Of a DNA stretch of 64,000 nucleotides, positions 12,101 through 27,100 are shown in pieces. Made by a program: the position numbers and the translations under genes. The notes under the pieces are model-generated. The model had not been told where the DNA came from. It was given only the letters and a program-made list of their open reading frames with translations, and did not search any database. The stretch comes from Omphiscola glabra (taxonomy: Eukaryota; Mollusca; Gastropoda; Lymnaeidae), in assembly GCA_964017045.1 (NCBI GenBank), contig OZ024802.1, forward strand, positions 6,494,413-6,558,412, in the 5' to 3' direction. Numbering within the stretch: the stretch's first letter is position 1; every line of letters starts with the position of its first letter.

Positions 12101-15100
12101 TTTTTAATTAAAAGTCTAAAAGAAATGGGTAAACGCCAACATTCTACATTGCTTCTACAAATTCACACCAACATTCTACAATGCTTCTACAAATTCCCAC
12201 CAACTTTCTACTATCTGCCTATTAATTTTATTTATTTCCTCCATTCTATAATGTCCATTTGATATTTCCATCCATGAAAATCTTCGACTGCCGCTCTTTG
12301 AGCCACACATTTAACAACCCGTGTGGGACAATGCCGCAAATCTCGACAAACAGACAAGTAAAAACGTTCAGGGGTACAACACACAAAGACACTGATAAAA
12401 TACTAATCCCTTGTCCCCCTTTCTACACCGAGGTGGTCACAGCAAACTCCGCACACGCGTAACTCTTTGTCCCCCTTTCTACACCGTGGTGGTCACAGCA
12501 AACTCCGCACACGCGTAACTCTGATACAAGGCACTGCCTGCTGCAGTCTTGGGAGGTGTTAAAAACGTTGAGTCGCTGAGGGCGAATGCTTGTACGTGGA
12601 TCAACTCGGCCTGGCGGAGCAAATGTTCTCACACGTTTTCACAATGTTGATATACAGCAAGGAATGTGATCAACGGGACCAAAAAATGTGCTCCACCTCA
12701 TGTCTGACGTCACACGTCCGTGTCGGGAGATCATACATTTATACAATAAAGTTTCCCCGATAAGAGTTTTGGCGACTGTAGTGTTGTCGTGAAAAAAATA
12801 CCGCCATAGTTTATGTTTATTGTTCTGTCGTGTTTACTCTACGTCTGCTCGTTATAGAGTAATAAAAAAAAAATAATTAAACAAACTATTTCATGTACTG
12901 TTGGGAACTGTCTGTGATCAGTTGGGAGATCTTTATCTCGGAGGAGTGTCCAAAATATCACCTTTCGTGCGTTAAATATCATCTCTCACACCACAAATAT
13001 CACTGTTCACACCTCAAATATCAACTTTCGAAACTATCAATGATATATATTTGATAAATATTGATATATATATATATATATATATAAATATTGTTCACAC
13101 CACACATTTCATATCAACTTTTAAAACGCACAAACATCAACTATGAATCCGACAAATATCAACGCTAAAACTGAAAAGTATCATTTCTACACACCCCCCC
13201 CCCCCCCCAAAACAAAAAAAAACATTGGCGTAGGAAGTGGCGCGGACATGGTGGTTCGCTCCAGGCGATGCTTTTTTACCAAAAGCTTGACCCACCCCGG
13301 GCGGTACTCACCCTGGCTACGCCACTGTCCCTGGCTACTCCACTGTCCCTGGCTACTCCACTGTCCCTGGCTACGCCACTGTCCCTGGCTATTCCACTGT
13401 CCCTGGCTATTCCATTGTCCCTGGCTACTCCACTGTCCCTGGCTACTCCACTGTCCCTGGCTACTCCATTGACCCTGGGTACTCCACTGTCCCTGGCTAC
13501 TCCACTGTCCCTGGCTACTCCACTGACCCTGGCTACGCCACTGTCCCTGGCTACTCCACTGACCCTGGCTACTACACTGTCCCTGGCTACTCCACTAACC
13601 CTGGCTACACCACTGCCCCAAAACATAAACTTTCACAGCTAATAAAAACTACAATGTAAACACGACCATTTAAATGAAGTGACAGTTCTGAAAATTCCTT
13701 AATTCAATATTCGTCTTTCCCCCCTGCGTTATTATAAACTGTATTTTGTGTCTACAAATAGTGACATGGCCTGCCATATTTGCTTTCATTTAATCCTTAC
13801 AATCTCAAAGTCCCAGTTTTGGAAAGTTTCCCTACTGCCAGTGTACCAGACAGCTCAACCGTGATATCGCCGTTGGACATTCTTTCATTTTGATCTTTCT
13901 CTGCAAGGTTCAGACAGGGGAGACCAATCAACGTCAATATCTTGTTGAATAACTCCTGGCAGGGTCAATGTGGACATCTTACATAACAGTCAAAATAATG
14001 CCTCATTTTAGAGAAGAAACACACCCTAGGCTGGTACTGTAGGGCAGTTAATAGGGGCGTCATAAAAGAGTTGATATTCATTGATAAGAACTGATAATTA
14101 ATTGCTGCAGCTAAAGTGATATAAATGTCACTAAATTAATATGTCACTGGTGGGGTGGGTGGCATTGTCATTTGTAAAAGCTATATGAAGAGATACGTTT
14201 CTAGTGAAGTTACGGGTACAATTGTCCCGTGTGAACTGATGTGTCACTAGTGAAGGCACAAGTAGATTTGTCCTTGGTAAAGTTATATGAGGTGATGTAT
14301 GACTAGTGAAGACACAGGTAGATTTGTCCTTGGTCTCGGTAAAGTTATATGAAGTGATGTGTAACTGGTGAAGACACAGGTAGATTTGTCCTTGTTAAAG
14401 TTATATGAGGTGATGTGTGTAACAAGTGAAGACACAGGTAGATTTGTCCTTGTTAAAGTTATATGAGGTGATGTGTAACAAGTGAAGACACAGGTAGATT
14501 TGTCCTTGGTCTCGGTAAAGTTATATGAGGTGATGTGTAACTGGTGAAGACACAGGTAGATTTGTCCTTGGTCTCGGTAAAGTTATATGAGGTGATGTGT
14601 AACTGGTGAAGACACAGGTAGATTTGTCCTTGTTAAAGTTATATGAGGTGATGTATGACTAGTGAAGACACAGGTAGATTTGTCCTTGTTAAAGTTATAT
14701 GAGGTGATGTGTAACTGGTGAAGACACAGGTAGATTTGTCCTTGGTCTCGGTAAAGTTATATGAGGTGATGTATGACTAGTGAAGACACAGGTAGATTTG
14801 TCCTTGTTAAAGTTATGTGAGGTGATGTGTATCAAGTGAAGACACAGGTAGATTTGTCCTTGGTCTCGGTAAAGTTATATGAGGTGATGTGTAACTGGTG
14901 AAGACACAGGTAGATTTGTCCTTGTTAAAGTTATATGAGGTGATGTGTAACTGGTGAAGACACAGGTAGATTTGTCCTTGTTAAAGTTATATGAGGTGAT
15001 GTGTAACAAGTGAAGACACAGGTAGATTTGTCCTTGTTAAAGTTATATGAGGTGATGTGTAACAAGTGAAGACACAGGTAGATTTGTCCTTGTTAAAGTT

Positions 15101-18100
15101 ATATGAGGTGATGTGTAACAAGTGAAGACACAGGTAGATTTTTGAAATGATGTGCTATGTATTTAAAAAAAAATTGTTTTACTGGTGTCTCCATTGTTTT
15201 CAATATAAATTTCCAATTATTCTCTCTGACTCCTTTCAGTACACACCTGGAAAATATGAGATTCAACGTCGAGAAAATCGCTGTATCTTAAAGATTGTGA
15301 ATGCAGCCCCTGAAGATGAAGGAGTCTATTCATGTCAGTGTGGCAATGCCAAAACCAGCTCCAAGGTTGCCGTCGTTGGTGAGTTTAATTTAGTGACCTT
15401 GTTGTGTTGAATGGTCAGAGCTAAAAATTATGTTGATTAGTCAAAAGGTGAATTAATGTAGTGTTGACAAATAAATAAATTCTTGATTACAATATTGATT
15501 CCTTAAGACAAGGGGCTCTGTTGTATGAATCCTTTGTTTAACCATTGCATGCCAACCCCATCAATGCTAGGCAATATTCTTACACTGTTTGTGAAAATAA
15601 GTTCTATGACATAATTTATCTTGGCCTGTTGTCATTAAACTGACTGGTGAGTTATGGTTAAGTAGAGATATGTGTTCAGATCAATACAAAATAACGTGAA
15701 CAATATTTATAAACCCAGTAAATTTTAGGAACCGTGTTTTTACTAGAAATACCACTTAAAGAAAGACCATTTAATGAACTAATGAAATTCCACTAAATTA
15801 GGTACTGAAATGCCACTAAATTAAATACTGAAATAGCACTTAATTGGGTACTGAAATACCACTTTAGGTACTGAAATACCACTTAATGAACTAATGAAAT
15901 GCCACTAAATTAGGTACTGAAATACCACTTAATCAACTAATGAAATGCCACTAAATTAGGTACTGAAATACCAATTAATGAGCTAATGAAATACCACTTA
16001 ATGAACTAATGAAATACCAATTAATGAACTAATGAAATACCAGTTAATGAACTAATGAAATACCAATTAATGAACTAATGAAATACCACTTAATGAACTA
16101 ATGAAATACCAATTAATGAACTAATGAAATACCAATTAATGAACTAATGAAATACCAATTAATTAATGAACTAATGAAATACCAATTAATGAACTAATGA
16201 AATACCACTTAATGAACTAATGAAATACCACTTAATGAACTAATGACTAAGGTTGATGTCTCTACAGAGCCAGAATGGGAGTTCATGAGGAAGATGGAAG
16301 ATGTGGAGGCTGTGGAAAGGGAGAAAGCCACCCTCGAATGTGATGTCAGTGACCCAGAGGCTGACGTCATCTGGCTGAGAGAGGGCAAGGTAGGCAAGGG
16401 CTAACTCAGGCACAAAATTAGCTGGGTTTTTAGTTAATTCAGATGACTATTAAACTTCTCAAAACATTGACTGACCCATATGTAGGCATGGGAATAAGGG
16501 CAGACAAAGGGAATTAACAGCATGAGAAGGTCAAGGGGACACAACTCAGCATGAGGGGATAAGTAATAAAAATATTCAAATATATTCAGTAAATCATAAA
16601 TTTTTAACTCATAAGTCTTGAAATGTCTCTGACCTTAATAAACAGTTTGAACATTCACACATTTTCTAATTGATTTGTTTGTATAACATTACTTACTTAC
16701 ACACTTGTGTTACAATTGACAGTGAAGTAACTGTGTATCTATCTTATTAGCATGCATATAAAATACATTCCAATGAAACAACATTCATTTAAATGGAAAG
16801 AGTATTTTCAAAAACAACTCAAAAGTCTTTGGTTGGAATTTTTTTTTTTTTTAAATGTGAATACTTATTGAGATTATTTTATTGGCACATCCAGTTGAAC
16901 TGCATTTCAGTGTAAATGTTAGGGAGATTCTAAAAATAGATATTCTCTCTTCATTCTAAACAAGTGAATCTCAATCCTTTTTGTGCTTGTGTAATGCTGT
17001 TATTTTTTTTTTATTTCTTTTATTAGCATGTAGGATTCTTAGAGGTTACAATACATTTGGAATAAATATTCCTATCAATAAGCATTATGAAAATTCATTT
17101 GTAGGCTTCAACTTGAGATACGTTTTAATTTACTTTATGGCTGCAAACACAAAGCAAGAAAGTTTAAATACTGTTGTTGTTTTTTTCTAAAATTATCATC
17201 GTGTGTCAACATAGTAAGCTCTCTGCAGTTCATATCCACACAGGAGCATCTCAACAAACTGCACTAAATTATAAACTTAAAACTAAAGTAATCTTGACCT
17301 GACATGGATCCACATCAAATATTAATTCAATTATAAATAACTTGCTTGTGAGTGACATACATCCATCATGACACTTAACATTGTCATCTTGTATGTGTTA
17401 CATGTGAATATGATTACAGTGGATTCCATGAATTCTATTAATCCAAATGACTAACAACCCCCCACCATTTCAGGATTCCCCGGGACACATTGAGGTATAG
17501 TCAAACATTCCTCAGGTGGTTGTTGTTTTCAGTTGAGCCTTGTAGTTGAACACATTTTTTTGGACCTGACACTGTTGTTTTATTTGACCCACATTGCCAA
17601 GAGCTGATTTAGTGAGCACACGTTGCATAAAATATTTAATCTGAACAGTCACCTCCAACCACTTTTAGTTGAGTATATCAAAAACGCTGGTCTTCTGAAT
17701 GAAATCCCTGTTTATTTGTTTTTTTGTTTTTTTAAAGACTGATATTGCCTTTACACAAATATATCATTTGTTTTAGTCTCTGGAAAATTTAATTTTATTG
17801 GTTCAAGATTAAATGGTTTATGCCCTTACTACACTGTTTTTCCCCAAAACTTTTGTATTTCTTTGAGCACAAATGGCTTCTGAGGCCATGAATGGGGTTG
17901 GGGGGGTGTGATATAATGTTTCAGATGTACATTAAGTAATTTTTTATATCTTATGATGGTTGGTTAAATATGGAGCTGCGTAAAGAACTAAATTTATTAT
18001 TATTTCTAATTTTTTTGACCTTATAAGGGATTAGGTGTTAATCTCATGAATTTAAGACTCCAATGTACCAAAACTGCTGCCTGCATTGTTTCCCTTTACT

Positions 18101-21100
18101 ATTGTTCACTCCCCTAGAAGAATGTATCATTCTCGGCTTTCATATCATTTGTTTTTATTGTGAAACTTCAGCAATGCTCCACTTGAAAAAATATCTTTAA
18201 TTATTTATGTTGATTATAAAATTAATAATTTATGAAGACATCCTGAATCAAAAGAAGCATATCACAGAGCTTATAGTTTTTGTGGAATATTTGAAAGTCA
18301 AAGTACAAAAAAAAGAAAAGAGAGATTTGGGGGGGGGGGGGGGGGGTGTTTCAATACTAATAAATAAAAAAAATTGTTGTCTTTAAAATAAATGTTGTAT
18401 ATTATTGTTTATTTAAGTTTTTAATATTTCTCTAATGGGTTTCTGTAAATACTTGGAATAAATAGTTAATACTTTAAAAAAAAATTCAGAACATTAAAAT
18501 CTTTTTATTAGATTGCACATTTTCTATTTCTACAATAATTATTAAGTGAAATGTTTTCATCATTGGTCATGTTCTCATTGAGCAAATTAAAATTTAGTCT
18601 TAAAGTGGTTAGGCAGGGGCAGCCACCATGAGAAGGAAATCTTAACATTTTAGTTCATAGCAAGCTCATCTGAATGTCATTCTAAGATTTTAGTGCATAG
18701 CAAGCCCATCTGAATGTCATTTTAATATTTAGTTAATTGCATCCTATCTTAATTTAATTTTAAGATTTAGCTCCAAGCAAGCCCATTTGAATGTAACTTT
18801 ATCTATCTGAATGTAATTTTAAATTCATTCCCCACTGGCTGTATTTCTTTCACATTGCACAAATAGATGAAATAAGAGATTTGAGATTTTCTAGGCCTTT
18901 TGGAAGGAGGAACAAGAAAAGAGCATGAATGTACTTGAGAGTTAATTGCCTCCCCACCCCTTCACTCACTCACACATGGTGATAGCCAGCACTGATGAGA
19001 AGGAGATTTTTTTTTACGTTTAAAGAATGCAAATGTCTATTGCAAAATAAATACTCAATTTTGTGACTTTTCATTAAGGCTATCTATTTTTTTAACCAAT
19101 TTTTTTAAACATATCTTTTACATTGTTGTCAATCTTTTGACATTTATAAAGAAAAATGAAAAAAGAATCTTTTAATTTGAGTTTACAATTAAATTGATTT
19201 TTAAAAAAACTCTGTATTTTTCAAGTTTTGTTAAACAAAATATATCCTAAATCTCATTTACAGTGAGACTTTGATAAGAATCAAGAAATCAATTCCATTT
19301 AATTTTTTTTCTATATTTTAAATGGTTTGAGTTGACTTGTATTTAATGCAGTAATATGTTTTTTAATAGTGTAATGAGAACACTTCTCTAGCCCTTAGGT
19401 ATGAGAACACTTCTATAGCCCTTAGATATGAGAACAAAAATAACTTGAAAAACTTCCCTGACCAACAGGAACTCAAGGCAGGTGGGAAATATGAGTTTGT
19501 CAAGGAGGGTCTCAAGAGGAAGCTGGTGGTGAAGAACTGCAGCATAAAGGATGATGGCAAATACACCTGTCAGGTGCTTGACCAGACAACAACAGCGGAA
19601 CTTTTTGTGTCTCGTAAGTGAACGTTTGCTTCTTAGGTTGAGACTAATTATTTAATAGCTCACATCTGCAAAAGTAGGTCAGTCAATGATTTAGTCAAGC
19701 TCAATGAGATCAAATATATTTGACAAATTAAATTTAGGTCAATGAGATCAAATATATATTTTTGAAATGAAGTTAAGATCAGTTATATATTTTTTTTCGT
19801 ATGTGATTATACTCACTCAGTTAAACTCTATTTTTTCTCCAAAAAAAATTGTTTTCTTTAAAAAAAATTGGTAAGGATATTAAATGAAAAGTTTCACACG
19901 TTTGGAGAAACTCTTGCTTTTAGGGACCATGCACATGTTATAGAGCACTCTTGCTTTTAGGGACCATGCACATGTTATAGAGCACTCTTGCTTTTAGGGA
20001 CCATGCACATGTTATAGAGCACTCTTGCTTTTAGGGACCATGCACATGTTATAGAGCATTCTTGCTTTTAGGGACCATGCACATGTTATAGAGCATTCTT
20101 GCTTTTAGGGACCATGCACATGTTATAGAGCATTCTTGCTTTTAGGGACCATGCACATGTTATAGAGCATTCTTGCTTTTAGGGACCATGCACATGTTAT
20201 AGAGCACTCTTGCTTTTAGGGACCATGCACATGTTATAGAGCACTCTTGCTTTTAGGGACCATGCACATGTTATAGAGCGTGAAGTGGTTAGTCGGGGGA
20301 GGGGGGGGGTAAATTTGTTTTGTTATGGGGGGGGGAGGGGGGTGTCAATGCCATGCAATAATTCTTTGTATTTGTTTTTTTTATTAATTCTTTTATTAGC
20401 TACATTTCTACATTACTTTTCAAATGTACTAAATATTTAAAACTAAATTGTAATTTTTGCTTATTAGCACATTTCTTTGGATAAAATGTTATTTAAAAAT
20501 TCTAGCATTTTGCTTGTGTGTATTGGCTTGTTTTTGGACCTTATTAGTTTTAGCGGGGTGTGGGGAGAGGGGGAATGGCTAGAAATGTTTGACATTTTTA
20601 TGGGGAGAGGTTCAATCTAAATGTTATAAAGGTTAGGGGGTGGGTAAAAAACTTTATAATTTTGTGTCACATAATATGTGCACGGGTCCTTGCATGAAAA
20701 GATCCTCATAACTACACACTTTAAAATTTAATGCCAATTTGTTTTTAGCCTTACAGAGGTCCACAACTGATGGAGAGAGAGAGAGAGTGCTCTTAGTTTA
20801 ATATCATATTGTAAAGTTAAAAAACCTGAGTTGATTAACTGCTTTATTTGTGACATTTCTTTTCTGCAGCTGATGTCAAGTTCATGAAGAAACTTGCAGA
20901 CAAAACTTGCAAGGAGAAGGAGACCATCTCCCTGGAGTGTAAGGCTACCAACCCACACAAGCATCCATTCCAGTGGCTACTCAATGGACAGCCCATTAAA
21001 ACTGATTCACCCAAGTAAGCACAAATTCACTTTTAATATTTTCTTTGTTATTAATTAAGAAAGTGATGGTTCTCGTAATACGATTGCCAGAAAAAATAGT

Positions 21101-24100
21101 TCAGACACATTTTATTTCTGTTTAAAAATTGAATAGTGCATTGTACCAAATATTTATCAGTGTCCATTTCCCACTTTTCTAGATATGAGGTTAGCCAGAA
21201 AGGAGAGATTTTCAAACTGACAGTCAAAGACGTTGACATTGGTGACAGTGGTGAATATACCATACAGATCGGTGATAGGCCAAACAGATGCAACGTCACA
21301 GTGCAGCCATGTAAGCCCATTCAAAATTACCTTAGTTATATTTATCCAATCATTCTCCAGACTTATGAATCATAAGTGCCTCTCCACTTCCTAATGGTTC
21401 TAGAAGAGTTTACTATTAAGTGATTAATATGTGCAGCAATAACTCTTTATCAGCACTTGACTTGCTAAGGCAAGGAAAAAACATGGACAGGATGAGGTTC
21501 CTTTCATTATATAGTTGTTAATCTCTCATTATCTTAAATTTCAGCTTTTTTAAAAATAAGTTTTATTCAGTGGTAACTGAAATTTGTAGTGCACTCTTTA
21601 AATTTTCTCCTTCATATTCTACAATGAATTTTTATGATAGTTGCCTAAATAATTTTTTTTTAAAAACTGTTTGCTTGTTTCAGTGCCAAGGCCACCCAAG
21701 ATCGATGCATCGAAAGTTAAAGAAATCTTTGTTAAGAAGGGAGAGAACATTGAAGTGAATATTCCATTTGATGGTGAGTAAAGAAATGGATGTAAGCCTG
21801 TTTTGTGTAACAGGAATAATTCAGTTCATGAGACTATGGATATCTTCTGAGCCCCGAATAATGCAGTTCATGAGACTATGGATAGCTTCTGATCCATGAA
21901 TAATTCAGTTCATGAGACTATGGATAGCTTCTGATCCACGAATAATTCAGTTCATGAGACTATGGATAGCTTCTGATCCACGAATAATTCAGTTCATGAG
22001 ACTATGGATAGCTTCTGATCTACGAATAATTCAGTTCATGAGACTATGGATAGCTGCTGATCCCTGAATAATCCTTTAAATAAAATTGAAGTTCAACTTT
22101 AGTTTTCATGTGCTGCACATAGAGGGCTTCTTCTAGTTCTGCTACATTGGCTTCATTGAGATTTTCTAACACAAGACTTGATTTTTAATTGATAATTCTC
22201 TGTTTTTTCTTGCTTTGTATTGTCTGCTGAAGAACGCAGCTAGCTGAAAAGTCCTTTTTATTATTATCTTTTCTTTTTAAGCTAACACATATCTTGTTCC
22301 ACTATTTATTTACTGCACTTAGATGACATCTAAGTGCCACAATGTGTCTTCTTGCCTTTCTTTCACTGCTTCCTCTTTTCTAATCTAATTATTTTCTATT
22401 ACAGGGGCTCCCATTCCACGCGCTCTATGGTCTAAAGATGGTAAGCACATCGATGAGGGTAACCTGGACACCCTTACGGAACCCAAGAACACCAAATTGA
22501 GGATTCCAGCCGCCCAGCGGTCAGACACTGGCCTGTATGAGCTGACCCTCAGTAATGAAGCGGGAGAGGACAAAGTCCCTGTCAAAATCACTGTCATGGG
22601 TAAGTCAAAAAAGTACATTTTCTTATTTTATAGGACAGTAGAGGAACTAGGTTATGATCACAATTTAAATATAGACCCAACTAGGACAGTAGAGTAACTA
22701 GGTTATGATCACAATTTAAATATAGACCCAACTAGGACAGTAGAATAACTAGGTTATGATCACAATTTAAATATAGACCCAGCTAGCATTATTACACATA
22801 TGAAATGTATGTATGCTAGCAGTATTAGACATATAAAATGTATGTATGCTAGCTGTATCAGACACATGAAATGTATATATGCTTCTAGCCAGTTAGCTAG
22901 CTTCATGTGAAAATTATAAAATTGTTTATAGAATTCATACAAATTAATGCTAAGCATCAGCTGAACTTGTCTGTCTATGTAAACATTCAAGACAAAATAA
23001 GACAAAGTCTGTAAAGACTAAAGATTTCAAAATTATACTCATTTCATTTGTGCATATTCTCAGATGCTCCTGGAATCCCCGAAGGTCCCCTAGAAGTTGT
23101 GGATGTTTTCTCCAACCGTTGCGCCTTGCTCTGGGATAAACCCAAAGACGATGGTGGCTCTCCCATCACTCATTACATCGTGGAGAAAATGGATGCAGGA
23201 AAAGGAGAATGGGAAAAGGTAAGTGTTAATGAGCAAGATGTTGAAGTCCCCAGAAAGTGCTGGATGTTTTTCGTTTCAAAACACTTCAGTACTTGGACTG
23301 TTAACCTTTATTTGCTGGCATCCGTCCGTCACAAGGTGACAATGGTGTGGAATTGACAGGACGAGATCCACAAGAATCTGGGATTATTCTTCTAGGATTA
23401 TAAGCTGGTTCCCAACAGCAAATGGCCTTTCTCCGCGCCGCTGGATAACCCCAAGGGAACATTATGTGGATGATACAGCTTGGCACCAGTGGCGACGCAG
23501 GAATTGTCGGAATGTTTCATCTCCGGGTTTGAATTCAGAGTTGCCTTCTCTTAGATGAGTTGCTAATGCATCCAAGGTTAACAAGTCCCATCCACCAGGG
23601 TTGCTTGACTGGGCTTGGTGGGGATTGAACTCCAGACCATCAACTTGAGCTTTGCTCAGTTTAGACCATTCGGTGTAAACCTTTTATAATGTTGATTAAT
23701 GTTGTGCATCTGCATGATGTCCTCTAATTTTGTTATTTTTTAAATTCTAAAAACTGATAAGTTTACCTCCCATGTTGGCTTAAATTGTGCCATCTGTCGC
23801 AGGTTTGCGAGACGGATGATGTCGAGGTTGATGTGTGTGATTTGACACCCGGTCGTCACTACCAGTTCCGTGTATCTGCTGTCAACTCACAGGGCGTTAG
23901 TGAGCCTCTTCCGTCTGACGGTGCCATCCTGGCCAAAGATCCTTGGGGTGAGAGCTTGTACAAATTGACAATTAGCTTGTTATAAACCATGTTAAAATTT
24001 TTAAGTCTAAGTTATTAAGTTTTGTGGTTCACACACAAAAAAAATTTTTTTTACAATTAGCTTGTTATAAACCATGTTAAAATTGTTAAGTCTAAGTTAT

Positions 24101-27100
24101 TAAGCTTTGTGGTTCACACTTAACAATACTTTTTCTTTCAGAAATGTATTTACAGTATGGAATTAAAATATTAGTTTTTTGTCTATTAAAATTTTAGTTT
24201 ATGTTAATTAAAATATTTCTTGAAAAAAAAATGTATCTATTTTAGATCCAACTAGTCCACCAGGGGAGCCTACTGTCATTGACTATGACAAAGACTATGC
24301 TGAAATCCAGTGGAAACCACCAGTGAAAGAGAATGGTGCCCCTGTCAGTGGTTATGTCATTGAGTTCAGAGAGAAAGGAGAGGGAGAAAAAGACTGGAAG
24401 AAGGTGAAGTTAAATAACAGTATAATTACTTTTGGTCAGTCAAATATCATTGTTAATAGTTTGGTATAAGATGTGAGAATGTTTATGAACCCAGGACTCA
24501 TTCAAAATTCTAAGATATTGAAGCACTTTAAAGGTTTAATTATTGATCCAAATTTAGATTGTTTATATCTCAACTATATGTTATTGATGCTAATTCAAGT
24601 ATCCATGAACACAAAATAATAAACCTAAATCTGTATGCGCTTTTCTTCACCATAAAAAAAATAGAACCTTTCAGCAGTTCTACTTAAGGCTCCATTGCTG
24701 GTCCAAACAATCAATCAGCAGTTCTACTTAAGCCTCCATTGCTGGTCCAAACAATCAATCTATTTGCATCAGTTTGTGCTTCATTGAGACTATATTTCTG
24801 CCAGTTCCTACCCCTAGAGAACTTCAGTGTCACAAACCTGTCCCTCAGAATGTTTATAAAGAATAGTTCCTGTTTAAACTATAAGCTTGTATGTTTCCTC
24901 ACATCTTATTGATTCTATGTATGATAGGGTAATGAAACTGTGATTCTATGTATGATAGGGTAATGAAACTGTGATTCTATGTATGATAGGGTAATGAAAC
25001 TGTGATTCTATGTATGATAGGGTAATGAAACTGTGATTCTATGTATGATATGGTAATGAAACTGTGATTCTATGTATGATAGGGTAATGAAACTGTGATT
25101 CTATGTATGATAGGGTAATGAAACTGTGATTCTATGTATGCTAGGGTAATGAAACTGTGATTTATGTATGATAGGGTAATGAAACTGTGATTCTATGTAT
25201 GATAGGGTAATGAAACTGTGATTCTATGTATGATAGGGTAATGAAACTGTGATTCTATGCATGATAGGGTAATGAAACTGTGATTCTATGTATGATAGGG
25301 TAATGAAACTGTGATTCTATGTATGATAGGGTAATGAAACTGTGATTCTATGTATGATAGGGTAATGAAACTGTGATTCTATGTATGATAGGGTAATGAA
25401 ACTGTGATTCTATGTATGATAGGGTAATGAAACTGTGATTCTATGTATGATAGGGTAATGAAACTGTGATTCTATGTATGATAGGGTAATGAAACTGTGA
25501 TTTATGTATGATAGGGTAATGAAACTGTGATTCTATGTATGATAGGGTAATGAAACTGTGATTCTATGCATGATAGGGTAATGAAACTGTGATTCTATGC
25601 ATGATAGGGTAATGAAACTGTGATTCTATGTATGATAGGGTAATGAAACTGTGATTCTATGTATGATAGGGTAATGAAACTGTGATTCTATGTATGATAG
25701 GGTAATGAAACTGTGATTCTATGTATGATAGGGTAATGAAACTGTGATTCTATGTATGATAGGGTAATGAAACTGTGATTCTATGTATGATAGGGTAATG
25801 AAACTGTGATTCTATGTATGATAGGGTAATGAAACTGTAATTCCATACATGAGAGGGTAATGAAACTGTGATTCTATGCATGATAGGGTAATGAAACTGT
25901 AATTCCATACATGAGAGGGTAATGAAACTGTGATTCTATGTATGATAGGGTAATGAAACTGTGATTCTATGTATGATAGGGTAATGAAACTGTAATTCCA
26001 TACATGAGAGGGTAATGAAACTGTGATTCTATGCATGATAGGGTAATGAAACTGTAATTCCATACATGAGAGGGTAATGAAACTGTGATTCTATGTATGA
26101 TAGGGTAATGAAACTGTGATTCTATGTATGATAGGGTAATGAAACTGTAATTCCATACATGAGAGGGTAATGAAACTGTGATTCTATGTATGATAGGGTA
26201 ATGAAACTGTAATTCCATACATGAGAGGGTAATGAAACTGTGATTCTATGCATGATAGGGTAATGAAACTGTAATTCCATATATGATAGGGTAATGAAAC
26301 TGTGATTCTATGTATGATAGGGTAATGAAACTGTGATTCTATGTATGATAGGGTAATGAAACTGTGATTCTATGTATGATAGGGTAATGAAACTGTGATT
26401 CTATGTATGATAGGGTAATGAAATTGTGATTCTATGTATGATAGGGTAATGAAACTGTGATTCTATGTATGATAGGGTAATGAAACTGTGATTCTATGTA
26501 TGATAGGGTAATGAAACTGTAATTCCATACATGAGAGGGTAATGAAACTGTGATTCTATGTATGATAGGGTAATGAAACTGTAATTCCATACATGAGAGG
26601 GTAATGAAACTGTGATTCTATGTATGATAGGGTAATGAAACTGTGATTCTATGCTTGATAAGGTAACGAAACTGTGATTCTATTAAATGATAGGGTAATG
26701 AAACTGTGATTTATGTATGATAGGGTAATGACACTGTGATTCTATGCATGATAGGGTAATGAAACTGGTCCAGAGAACCAAGGAACTGTCAAGGGTTTGA
26801 AAGAAGGCAAGGAATATGAGTTCCGTGTCATTGCTAAAAATAAGGCTGGCCCATCTGAGCCAAGTGAATGCTCTGAGCCCGTGCTGTGCAAGTCAAGGAA
26901 AGGTCTGTGTCTGGCTCGTTGTCTGTCTTTTCATAGGAAACAAATATAAATATTGGGCTCACACAGTCATAGATTTGAATTTATTATTTTTTAAATCGCC
27001 TCATTAAGAGAAAAAAAAGAAAGAAATTGTGTGTTTCTGTCACATCATTCTTCTACTTATGGAAACAATCTGAATTTTATTTGGGATAGATGCTCTAGAA

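Larger units (their letters stand above)
11493..13222. other. Intron 1 sequence with small elements
   Basis: Holds the right inverted-repeat arm, a hAT-type element (11894-12051), a 2-copy ~55-bp duplication at 12411-12525 and a TA-rich microsatellite. No exon recognised. Confidence 0.6.

Noticed and set aside
12259..12632. Opposed short ORFs near a GC-richer segment
   Set aside because: They arise from a two-copy ~55-bp duplication and show no protein features.
13268..13642. 124-codon and 116-codon ORFs on opposite strands
   Set aside because: Produced by an 18-bp minisatellite; low complexity and no gene context.
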